This document shows, in pieces, positions 25,788 to 33,181 of a stretch of DNA of 64,000 bases. Under the pieces are notes generated by a model that searched no databases, was not told the origin of the DNA, and saw only the letters and a list, made by a program, of their open reading frames with translations. Origin of the DNA: Pseudoalteromonas sp. OOF1S-7 (lineage in GTDB: Bacteria > Pseudomonadota > Gammaproteobacteria > Enterobacterales > Alteromonadaceae). The DNA is taken from positions 1-64,000 of the forward strand of contig NZ_JAKRFZ010000017.1 in assembly GCF_022347765.1 (NCBI RefSeq). The letters are read 5' to 3'. A program made the position numbers and the translations under genes. Position 1 is the first letter of the stretch, and the number at the start of each line of letters is the position of its first letter.

Positions 25788-26741
25788 ATGAATATTTTTG
25801 TAACGGGTGCTTGCGGTTACAAGGGCTCAGTATTGGTGCCTAAACTTCTGGCTCAAGGGCATAAGGTGCTCGGCATTGATTTGATGTGGTTTGGAAATCA
25901 CTTAGATGAGCATGAAAATCTAACCCTGATAAAGGGGGATATTCGCGATCCGCAAAGCTACTCGTTAGATGGCATTGACATTGTCATTCATTTGGCATCT
26001 ATAGCGAATGACCCGTGTGGGGATTTAGACCCTCTGAGCACCTGGGAGACCTCATGCCTTGCGACAGAAAGGCTTGCAGACAAAGCTGCCAGAGCGAATG
26101 TGAAACAGTTTATTTATGCATCTTCTGCCAGCGTATATGGGTTAAAAGACGATGATCAGATTACGGAAGATTTACCATTGGTACCTATTTCAGTGTATAA
26201 CCAAAGCAAAATGGTTACAGAAAGAGTGGTATTGTCTTATCAGAATCAAATGATCGTACAAATAATAAGACCTGCGACAGTATGTGGCTTATCACCCAGA
26301 ATGAGGTTAGATGTTGTCGTGAACTTGTTAACGATGCAAGCGCTCACTAGAAACAAGATAACCGTATTGGGTGGCTCGCAGCTTCGTCCGAACATTCACA
26401 TCGAGGATATCACAGATCTGTATTGCTTTTTAATTGAACACCCTGAGATAAAGGGCATATATAATGCTGGATTAGAAAACCAATCTGTGCAAGAAATCGC
26501 AGAGTTGATACAACACCATACTGGCTGTAGCATTGAAGTTAAACCATCCAACGATCCGCGTTCCTATCGACTAAACTCTGACAAACTAGCAAGTGTGGGT
26601 TTTAAGCCTAAATATACAGTTGAGTATGCGATTAAGCAGTTGATAACAGCCTATGAAGCAGGGCAACTAGATGATTCAGAACAGTGGTATAATGTTTCCT
26701 GGATGAGAGGCCTACTTAAAAGGCAAACTAGCCGATTATAA
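25788..26741 (+). CDS. NAD-dependent epimerase/dehydratase (extended SDR)
   Basis: The 317-residue protein begins MNIFVTGACGYKGSVLVPKL with the GxxGxxG Rossmann motif. It has the active-site elements HLASIANDP, YASSASVYGL and SVYNQSKMVTER with an intact YxxxK. The C-terminal half (RPATVCGLSPRMRLDVVVN, IHIEDITDLYCFL) resembles NDP-sugar epimerases and dehydratases. The ATG at 25788 has GTGAGGA six bases upstream and is preferred over the GTG at 25776. It lies within a tight run of glycan genes. Confidence 0.85.
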   Translation: MNIFVTGACGYKGSVLVPKLLAQGHKVLGIDLMWFGNHLDEHENLTLIKGDIRDPQSYSLDGIDIVIHLASIANDPCGDLDPLSTWETSCLATERLADKAARANVKQFIYASSASVYGLKDDDQITEDLPLVPISVYNQSKMVTERVVLSYQNQMIVQIIRPATVCGLSPRMRLDVVVNLLTMQALTRNKITVLGGSQLRPNIHIEDITDLYCFLIEHPEIKGIYNAGLENQSVQEIAELIQHHTGCSIEVKPSNDPRSYRLNSDKLASVGFKPKYTVEYAIKQLITAYEAGQLDDSEQWYNVSWMRGLLKRQTSRL

Positions 26742-27484
26742 TGGTAGAGAAAATGAATAAATCAGAAAAACAAAGTAAATTTTCCGCTTATAAAAATATC
26801 ATCCAATACCATGGTGTTATTAATGGTGTGCGTAGGATCGTCGACCAGTTCTGCCAGAACGATTGGTATGATATTAAAAATGGAACTAATTTCTCACAAA
26901 TTTTATCCGGTGATCAGTATCACGGTTCGCTAGAATCTAAAAACAGTGCTGTAATGCATTATCAACCCGTGTATACCGCAGCTATTAAGAAGCCACTACA
27001 AGATATGGTAAAAAACCAGCCTGTGGTAGGCGCATCTAGTACTTGTTTTGTAGATCTTGGCTGTGGGCGAGGCAAAGCATTACATATTGCAAAGTCGACG
27101 TTGCAGCATATTATACCGATTGGTATAGAACTGAATGAAGAGTTGTTAGAAGATGCAAAGAAAAACCTGGCATCTGTTAGGTCTTATCAAAAGGACTCCC
27201 ATTCCGTTTTTGTAAATGCGAATGTTAACGATGTTGATTACAATGATTTATTAGCTGATTTTGATGTTGTTATTGTTTTTAATAAAAACTCATTTGATAA
27301 AGCCACCACAGACAATACCCTGAGAAAAATAATCGAAGCGTCGAAAGGGAAGTCATTATTTTATATCTACAGCAACCCTGTCTTTGAAGACTTGTTTGTG
27401 CAGCATCAGTGTGTCTTTACAATGAAAGGCTGGCACAAGAACTGGAATACAAAGGTCTTTAAAATCAATGAGCAAGAACTATGA
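26741..27484 (+). CDS. SAM-dependent methyltransferase-like protein
   Basis: The 247-residue protein has a class-I methyltransferase motif I, CFVDLGCGRGKALHIA, near residue 105 and a following acidic strand (IPIGIELNEELLEDAK). A possible post-I motif FDVVIVFNKNSFD follows. The N-terminal about 90 residues are not recognised. Start codon ATG at 26741 overlaps the previous stop; an ATG at 26753 is equally possible. Base use is AT-rich, unlike the flagellar genes. It overlaps the next gene by four bases (ATGA). Confidence 0.75.
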   Translation: MVEKMNKSEKQSKFSAYKNIIQYHGVINGVRRIVDQFCQNDWYDIKNGTNFSQILSGDQYHGSLESKNSAVMHYQPVYTAAIKKPLQDMVKNQPVVGASSTCFVDLGCGRGKALHIAKSTLQHIIPIGIELNEELLEDAKKNLASVRSYQKDSHSVFVNANVNDVDYNDLLADFDVVIVFNKNSFDKATTDNTLRKIIEASKGKSLFYIYSNPVFEDLFVQHQCVFTMKGWHKNWNTKVFKINEQEL

Positions 27485-28155
27485 GCCCGGTGATTCAAGA
27501 AATTGACTTTTTCGGTTCTTCAGGTCCTCGAAAGGCCAGTGACAGGCTCAAAAAAATAGTTGCGAGAAGTAAAAATCAAGGTGAGTCAGAAGATTTTCTG
27601 GGCTATGGATTTGATTATTTTGATAACTCAAGTTATGGCGTCGGGTATGGTGGCTATCATTATGATGGCCGTTATGAAAGTTCTGTCGTAAAGCTAATGG
27701 ATTTTTTTAACTTGAAGCCGGGTATGTCTGTTTTTGAAGCCGGCTGTGCAAAAGGTTTTGTGCTATATGAGTTTCACAAGTTAGGACTGGATGTTCGAGG
27801 TATCGACTTAAGTTCATATGCCATAGATAACGCCGTACCTGAAATTCGTCAGCAGTTAGTGCAGGGATCATGTATTGAAACACCTTTTGAAGATAACTCT
27901 TTTGATTTGGTGTATAGCAAAGAGATGCTGCCCCACCTTTCGGAAGATGAGATTGAAAGGGCTATTAGAGAGTTTTGCCGAATCACAAAAGGAAATATAT
28001 TTTTAGAGATCCAGGTATCTTCAAATAATGAATCAGAAGAATTAATAAAAAAATGGGATGCGACGCATAAAACAGTAAAGACGGCTGAATGGTGGATAAG
28101 GAAACTCGAATCTTTGGGTTTTTCTGGAGTAGTTAACTTTAAGGCTCTTTTTTAA
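27481..28155 (+). CDS. SAM-dependent methyltransferase
   Basis: The 224-residue protein has motif I (SVFEAGCAKGFVLYEFHKL), the acidic residue at the end of the second strand (VRGIDLSSYAIDNA) and motif II/III style text (DNSFDLVYSKEMLPHLSEDE). This is the Methyltransf_11/25 pattern found in many sugar O- or N-methyltransferases. It is translationally coupled to the gene before. The substrate is not known; a sugar or a substituent of the flagellar glycan is likely from context. Confidence 0.8.
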   Translation: MSPVIQEIDFFGSSGPRKASDRLKKIVARSKNQGESEDFLGYGFDYFDNSSYGVGYGGYHYDGRYESSVVKLMDFFNLKPGMSVFEAGCAKGFVLYEFHKLGLDVRGIDLSSYAIDNAVPEIRQQLVQGSCIETPFEDNSFDLVYSKEMLPHLSEDEIERAIREFCRITKGNIFLEIQVSSNNESEELIKKWDATHKTVKTAEWWIRKLESLGFSGVVNFKALF

Positions 28156-28156
28156 T

Positions 28157-28867
28157 ATGAAAGCTGTCATTTTTGATATGGACGGTGTTATTTCAGATAG
28201 TGCAAGCATTCATGCAGTCGCTTGGGAACACGTACTTAGTGATGTCGTCAAGAAATATATTTCTCCTGAACAAAAGTTCACCTATGAAGACTACCTTAAT
28301 TATGTTGACGGGCGCTCGAGATTAGAAGGAATTCAGTGTTTTCTTACGCATAAGAAAATCCTGCTACCTCAGGGACAACTGACTGACACTTCGATTGATT
28401 CAATCCATGGAATTAGCAATCTCAAAAACAGTTTATTCAATGATATAGTCGATAGAGATGGCGTAAAAGTTTTTTCGGATGCTCTGTCTGTCATTGATAA
28501 ATTAACGATAAAGAAAGTGCCAATTGGTATTGGCACATCCAGCAAGAATGCCGTAAAAATACTAAATAGTATTGGTATATTTGAAAAGTTTGAGTTTTTA
28601 CTTGATGGCAATATTGCTGCTGAAAACAATGTTGCTTCTAAGCCGAATGGCGAGTTTTATGCCTATGCTTGCAAATTAGCTAATACACCGCGTCAACACT
28701 GTGTTGTGATTGAAGATGCTATTTCGGGTGTGATTGCTGCAAAAAATGCTAATGTTGGTATGGTGATTGCTGTTGACAGGGGTAACAATGAAGCTCAACT
28801 TTTTGAAGCGGGTGCCGATGTAGTAGTACAACAGCTGACAGATATTGATCTGAGCGCTATAGGCTAG
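28157..28867 (+). CDS. HAD-family phosphatase/phosphomutase
   Basis: The 236-residue protein has the HAD catalytic start MKAVIFDMDGVISDSASIH (DxDxV-type nucleophile), motif II (GIGTSSKNAVKIL), the lysine motif (ASKPNGEFYAYA) and motif IV (VIEDAISGVIAAKNANV). The helical cap between motifs I and II fits the beta-phosphoglucomutase group. It lies just before a cytidylyltransferase-like gene. The pair could form part of an activated polyol or sugar pathway. Substrate unknown. Confidence 0.82.
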   Translation: MKAVIFDMDGVISDSASIHAVAWEHVLSDVVKKYISPEQKFTYEDYLNYVDGRSRLEGIQCFLTHKKILLPQGQLTDTSIDSIHGISNLKNSLFNDIVDRDGVKVFSDALSVIDKLTIKKVPIGIGTSSKNAVKILNSIGIFEKFEFLLDGNIAAENNVASKPNGEFYAYACKLANTPRQHCVVIEDAISGVIAAKNANVGMVIAVDRGNNEAQLFEAGADVVVQQLTDIDLSAIG

Positions 28868-28881
28868 CCAAGAGATTCACT

Positions 28882-29355
28882 ATGATTTATCAACTATACG
28901 ATCTTGAAGAAAAAATAGCGAGGTTAAAAGCCTCAGGTAAAACGGTTGGATTATGTCACGGTTGCTTTGACATAATTCATACTGGGCACGTACGTCACTT
29001 TAATTACGCGAAAAAAATGTGTGATTTTTTATTCGTTAGTGTGACGGCTGATCAGTTTGTTAATAAAGGCCCGGGTCGTCCGGTTTTTCGAGATGCTGAA
29101 AGGGCTGAAATTCTTGCCAGTCTGAGCGACATTGATGGCAGCGTAATCAGCCACAGCGCCACCGCGGAGCTGGTTCTGAGTGTGCTGCAACCCAGCATTT
29201 ACTTTAAAGGTCAAGAATATCAGTCGGACAGTACTCGCTTCAGTGCAAACTTTCAAAAAGAATTAGGGGTTGCGAGCAAGCTGGGAGTCGATGTTGTTTT
29301 TACACAAGAAAAAGTAGACTCAAGCACCAGAATAATCGACAAAATTCGGCTTTAG
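28882..29355 (+). CDS. Cytidylyltransferase-like protein (RfaE2/HldE-C type)
   Basis: The 157-residue protein is a small Rossmann nucleotidyltransferase. The catalytic HxGH is visible in CHGCFDIIHTGHVRHFNYAK, followed by FLFVSVTADQFVNKGPGRP, and the C-terminal part has IYFKGQEYQ and the DSSTRIIDKI end. The family includes the ADP-heptose synthase nucleotidyl domain and glycerol-3-phosphate or ethanolamine cytidylyltransferases. It lies 14 bases after the HAD gene. It probably activates a phosphorylated sugar or polyol from this island with CTP or ATP. Confidence 0.8.
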   Translation: MIYQLYDLEEKIARLKASGKTVGLCHGCFDIIHTGHVRHFNYAKKMCDFLFVSVTADQFVNKGPGRPVFRDAERAEILASLSDIDGSVISHSATAELVLSVLQPSIYFKGQEYQSDSTRFSANFQKELGVASKLGVDVVFTQEKVDSSTRIIDKIRL

Positions 29356-29368
29356 ATCCTGAAAACTA

Positions 29369-30085
29369 ATGAGAAAAAAAATGGCAGAAGATAAATTTTT
29401 TGGTTGTGGTTCGTCTGAATACGCGAAAAGTCGATATGTACCTGTTTTAGAAGGTAAAGATATTGAAAACCTCACGCTGGGGAAAAACACCTCAGCTGTG
29501 TTTAATACTGACCCAAAAATGTTGGGTTTCTCCGCCTCAAAGCATAAGTTTGTGGGCAAAATGTTTAATAATTATGACAAAGTTCTGGAAGTTGGTTGTA
29601 TGGATGGCTTTGGTAGTGCCATCGTATCCAGTTTCGTAAAGAATCTAGTTTCAATAGACTATTATAAGCTTCACCTGGAACAAGCTGAAAAAAACATCGC
29701 ACCTCATTTTCCGAATATCGTATTTAAAGGTCATGATATACTCGATGGCCCAGTCGATGGCGGGTTTGACGGTGCCTATTCTTTAGACGTTCTGGAGCAT
29801 ATTGATCCTGCACAGGAAGACTTGTATATGCAAAACGTTGTTGCATCATTATCAGATTACGGTACTTTTATCGTAGGTATGCCTTCGCTTGAGTCACAAG
29901 TCTACGCTTCAGAAGAAAATAAGTTTGCACATATAAACTGCAAATCAGCCCCTGATTTACACGCTTTTTTATCCAAATATTTTCGGAATGTATATGCCTT
30001 TGGCATGAATGATGAAGTGTTACATACAGGTTATTCACCGATGTGCCAATACATTATTAATATTTGCTCAGTTCCTATTCGCTAG
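29369..30085 (+). CDS. SAM-dependent methyltransferase
   Basis: The 238-residue protein has motif I (KVLEVGCMDGFGSAIVSSF), an aspartate ending strand two (LVSIDYYKLHLEQAEKN) and the motif II/III text GAYSLDVLEHIDPAQED. This is a Methyltransf_11/23-type class-I fold. It is the third methyltransferase in the run. The start is the ATG at 29369; an ATG four codons further in is also possible. Confidence 0.8.
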   Translation: MRKKMAEDKFFGCGSSEYAKSRYVPVLEGKDIENLTLGKNTSAVFNTDPKMLGFSASKHKFVGKMFNNYDKVLEVGCMDGFGSAIVSSFVKNLVSIDYYKLHLEQAEKNIAPHFPNIVFKGHDILDGPVDGGFDGAYSLDVLEHIDPAQEDLYMQNVVASLSDYGTFIVGMPSLESQVYASEENKFAHINCKSAPDLHAFLSKYFRNVYAFGMNDEVLHTGYSPMCQYIINICSVPIR

Positions 30086-30093
30086 GCTCCGAG

Positions 30094-31362
30094 ATGTATA
30101 CAGTTTTATATGGCATAAACACAAACACATCTGTTTGTTATGATCTGGTAGATGCACACAAGACAAAGTTGATAGCAACGACAGATGGCTCAGGTCAGTT
30201 TAAAGGCTATCAGACTCTTAATCTGGATGCTCTTGCTGAGGTCAATGCTCAGCAAAGCATTGAAAAGATAATCATCTGCTCCATGTATGTTTCTGAAATA
30301 ACCACAAGCTTGCTTGAAAAAGGTATTCTGCTGGATGTTATTTATTATTATGACTTGAGCTGCTTTGAAGTAAGACCAGTACGAGAAGTCATTAATGCGG
30401 ATATAAAAGAGCATGATATTCTCTATGCGTTCTACGACCTGTCAAGCAACCTACCCACATTTGATTGTGTTCAGTTTGCATTGTTGGCTGAGCTGGAGAG
30501 GGTAAAAAGAAAGAAAAAATTTCTGCAGTTTATTATAGTACCAGATCGCTCCGCCTCACAATCCTATCTGGGATTGAGCCAGTATCATGACCAGCATGAC
30601 CTGAATTGGCGTATCACTCATATTGTTGAGCCAGTATTCTCTTTAATCAAAAGCGCACTGACAGTGTCTACACTGGCCCTGAGAGAGCAGGCAACCTCAT
30701 TAATGGCTGGCGTAGCGGAGGGGCAGGTATTTCCGTCCAACTTTGGTGCAGCGGGCAATAGCCATGCAGTGCGGCAGATTATGCTTAAGCCCTATGTTGA
30801 CGCAGGATATTCACTGTCATTGTTAGCGCCTCATAGAGAAGCTCAGCGGCAAGTTGATACGTTTTTTGAAAAAGTTGTGGGTGATAAAAAGGCCGTGGTC
30901 ATCACGTTGAGAGAGTATGCCCATCAGCCTCAACGCAATTCTGACCTGGCATCCTGGGAAAGGTTTTTATCGCAGTTGGATAAAGAGGTATATTTCCCGA
31001 TTATTGTTAGGGATACGTATACTGTCGCTGATAGGTTACCCGATGGGCTGGCAAACTATACTACCTTCCCACTTGCTGCGATTGATATCCACTTTAGAGT
31101 GGCGTTGTACCGCAGGGCCTTCATCAATATGGCGAAAACGAATGGGGCATTTTACTTGTGCAACTTTATTCCTGGCTGCCGTTCTTTGACTTTTATCGAA
31201 GTGGACGACCTTAACCCCACAATGAGTACTGAAACCTGGGTTCGCAGCGGTTATCGCCCCGGTGAGGATGCATTTCTTAGGGATAATGCTGATCAGAAGA
31301 TTATCTGGGGGCCAGATTCATATGAAAATATTGCCTCATCATTTGCTCGAATTAATAAGTGA
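30094..31362 (+). CDS. Unknown protein of the glycosylation island, 422 aa
   Basis: I do not recognise a family. The 422-residue protein has no signal peptide or membrane segment and alternates strands and helices. An N-terminal part (YTVLYGINTNTSVCYDLVDA, then SIEKIIICSMYVSEITT) could be a Rossmann-like domain that binds a nucleotide. The C-terminal half has a long region with EVYFPIIVRDTYTVADRLPD and FYLCNFIPGCRSLTFIEVDD, which recalls glycosyltransferase-like proteins without metal motif. The start at 30094 follows directly on the stop of the previous gene. It is embedded in sugar genes, so a glycan role is likely. Confidence 0.6.
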   Translation: MYTVLYGINTNTSVCYDLVDAHKTKLIATTDGSGQFKGYQTLNLDALAEVNAQQSIEKIIICSMYVSEITTSLLEKGILLDVIYYYDLSCFEVRPVREVINADIKEHDILYAFYDLSSNLPTFDCVQFALLAELERVKRKKKFLQFIIVPDRSASQSYLGLSQYHDQHDLNWRITHIVEPVFSLIKSALTVSTLALREQATSLMAGVAEGQVFPSNFGAAGNSHAVRQIMLKPYVDAGYSLSLLAPHREAQRQVDTFFEKVVGDKKAVVITLREYAHQPQRNSDLASWERFLSQLDKEVYFPIIVRDTYTVADRLPDGLANYTTFPLAAIDIHFRVALYRRAFINMAKTNGAFYLCNFIPGCRSLTFIEVDDLNPTMSTETWVRSGYRPGEDAFLRDNADQKIIWGPDSYENIASSFARINK

Positions 31363-31378
31363 CCTTTAACAGCATATT

Positions 31379-31891
31379 ATGATAGTGAAATCATCTTACA
31401 GTAAGCACGAAAGTGACATTCCTACTTTTGAAGTGTCCCGTTATCTTGAGACTTTCCTGCACGACAGAAAAGCACTTGTTGGAAAAGCAAGCGATCTGTT
31501 TTGTGGTGTATCAGCTGAAAGTCGTGATACTGCATTTTCTTTTAATGCGCTTCATTTTGCTAATTTAGACGGGCAAGATCAGGTTGTGGAGCGTCTGTTT
31601 AAAGTGGAAAAAAGGTTTGTCATACATGGTGATGTTAATTCTAAGCAGGTCGCTCAAATCGAAGCACTTAAAGCGTGCAGTGAGATTGAGGTAGAGTTGT
31701 CACTCACTTACTTTCTGTTGACTCATTTTGAAATCCAGAAAGACTTTAACTCGCTAAATTCAGCGGTCAGGCTGATTGATCACCTGAGTAGTAAAATATA
31801 TCAGGAAGAACACAAAGTCTATGCTGGGCACTTTATCGAGTTAATTGAGCTAGAAACCACTTGCTTGTTTGGAGGGGATAATGTTTCCTGA
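31379..31891 (+). CDS. Unknown protein of the glycosylation island, 170 aa
   Basis: No domain is recognised in this protein of 170 residues. It has no membrane segment and no signal peptide. The stretch FAALNFA-like text around residues 55-65 and a helical C-terminal half are all that can be seen. It starts 17 bases after the preceding gene and overlaps the next one by 11 bases, so it belongs to the same transcript. The next gene encodes a formyltransferase-like protein, with which it may work. Confidence 0.55.
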   Translation: MIVKSSYSKHESDIPTFEVSRYLETFLHDRKALVGKASDLFCGVSAESRDTAFSFNALHFANLDGQDQVVERLFKVEKRFVIHGDVNSKQVAQIEALKACSEIEVELSLTYFLLTHFEIQKDFNSLNSAVRLIDHLSSKIYQEEHKVYAGHFIELIELETTCLFGGDNVS

Positions 31892-32633
31892 CCTGTCACT
31901 TATTTACTTCCCATCTGAACGAGCGAACGCTTATTTGCAGGTGCTGGCGGAATTAAAAATAAACCTCTCTTGTATTATAGTGATGAAAAACTCGTTTAAA
32001 AAAGAAGCGAGTCGTTGTGTGACCGAGCAGAATATTTCAGAGGGAGCAAGAACGCTATTCACCCTGGAACAGTATCTTCGAGCGTTCAATAGTGACGTTA
32101 TTGAGTGCACAGCAGAAGATATCAATAATGATGAAGTGTTCAGAATTCTGGCTGATAGGCCAGAGAAAAACTGGCTTTTTTGCGGTGGGGGGATCCTGGG
32201 GAAGAGGATGTTCACATTGGGTAAAAAGTATATTCATATTCATCCAGGAGAATTGCCGGCCTTTCGTGGCAGCACCTGTTTTTACTATAGCTTGCTGCAT
32301 GATAACTCACTGGCAGCGAGTGCATTTTTTCTTGAGCCATCGCTAGATTCTGGCGCACCGCTTAAGGTTTGCAAGTTCAAAGTTAATCGTCCCGCACAGA
32401 TCCTGAGTACAAATTACATGGACTATGTACTAGACCCCTGGATCCGCTCTGAGACACTCAAAGCGCTCTTACTTGAAGGGGTTAATGCAACACCGCAATC
32501 ATCTGGAACCGTTGTTGATACTCGTAGTTATTATGTTATTCATCCAATACTTAGAGCGTTAACCATAAATAAATTAGCTGAGCAGTATCAGCCAGATCTA
32601 GGTCAGGGGATATTCAAAATTGAACAAGAGTAA
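31881..32633 (+). CDS. Formyltransferase-like protein
   Basis: The 250-residue protein has the folate-dependent formyltransferase core: NWLFCGGGILGKRMFTLGKK, IHIHPGELPAFRGSTCFYYS and FFLEPSLDSGAPLKVCKF. In the family the catalytic triad is Asn-His-Asp. Here the His and Asp are kept (HPGELP, SLDSGAP), but the Asn two residues before the His is replaced by His. It may transfer formyl or another group to an amino sugar made by the dehydratase/aminotransferase pair upstream. The ATG at 31881 has GGAGGGG before it and is chosen over a TTG at 31869. Confidence 0.72.
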   Translation: MFPDLSLIYFPSERANAYLQVLAELKINLSCIIVMKNSFKKEASRCVTEQNISEGARTLFTLEQYLRAFNSDVIECTAEDINNDEVFRILADRPEKNWLFCGGGILGKRMFTLGKKYIHIHPGELPAFRGSTCFYYSLLHDNSLAASAFFLEPSLDSGAPLKVCKFKVNRPAQILSTNYMDYVLDPWIRSETLKALLLEGVNATPQSSGTVVDTRSYYVIHPILRALTINKLAEQYQPDLGQGIFKIEQE

Positions 32634-33180
32634 TCATGATCAGCGTTCGGGCGCAGTCCTTTGGTTAACAGGTCTGTCTGGCGCTGGTAAAACAACCATA
32701 GCTAAGCAGGTCTACGCATTTCTGAGCTCCGGTGGTTATCACCCCCTGATGCTGGACGGGGATGAAGTCAGAGACGCTATTCGGGATCCCCATTGGGGGT
32801 TTGACAATCAAAGCAGGCTAAATGGCTCATACCGATATGCACGGCTGGCCTCGCTCATAGCCAAACAAGGGCATGTTGTCATCATTCCCACTATTAGTAT
32901 GTTTGAGGAAGTGAGAAGCTGGAACAGGGAGCATACACCCGGGTATTATGAGGTGTATCTAAGAACGGAAGAAACAACACGAAAAGCGCGGGACCCCAAA
33001 CAGCTTTACGATGAACGTGTTGAAGATAGAAGGTTTATGGCGGGGTTAGACTTGTCAGTTGAGCTGCCAAGTAACCCGGATTTGGTGGTTGATAATAATG
33101 GCGGGGAAGAGTCAATTGTCGCCGTTTCAGATTTGATTTTCCGGAATTTTGTTGAACACTTACAAAGCGTGGGTTGTTGA
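32620..33180 (+). CDS. CysC-like kinase, probable CDP-phosphoramidate kinase
   Basis: The 186-residue protein is an adenylylsulfate-kinase homologue. It has the P-loop GLSGAGKTT (residues 18-26), the LDGDEVRDAIR motif, the segment ENIRR-like SRLNGSYRYARLASLIAKQG, and ARDPKQLYDERVEDRRFMAG, which corresponds to the APS-kinase KDPKGLY lid. No ATP sulfurylase or PAPS reductase genes lie here. Its neighbours match the C. jejuni phosphoramidate genes, where the homologue Cj1415 adds the 3'-phosphate to CDP-phosphoramidate. That role is my preferred call. It starts with TTG, overlapping the preceding gene by 14 bases; no ATG or GTG fits. Confidence 0.75.
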   Translation: MNKSNHDQRSGAVLWLTGLSGAGKTTIAKQVYAFLSSGGYHPLMLDGDEVRDAIRDPHWGFDNQSRLNGSYRYARLASLIAKQGHVVIIPTISMFEEVRSWNREHTPGYYEVYLRTEETTRKARDPKQLYDERVEDRRFMAGLDLSVELPSNPDLVVDNNGGEESIVAVSDLIFRNFVEHLQSVGC

Positions 33181-33181
33181 T

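Noticed and set aside
32620..33180. Assimilatory sulfate activation (true CysC) as role of the kinase
   Set aside because: No cysD, cysN, cysH or sat genes are nearby, and the three following genes match the phosphoramidate pathway. It remains the main alternative.
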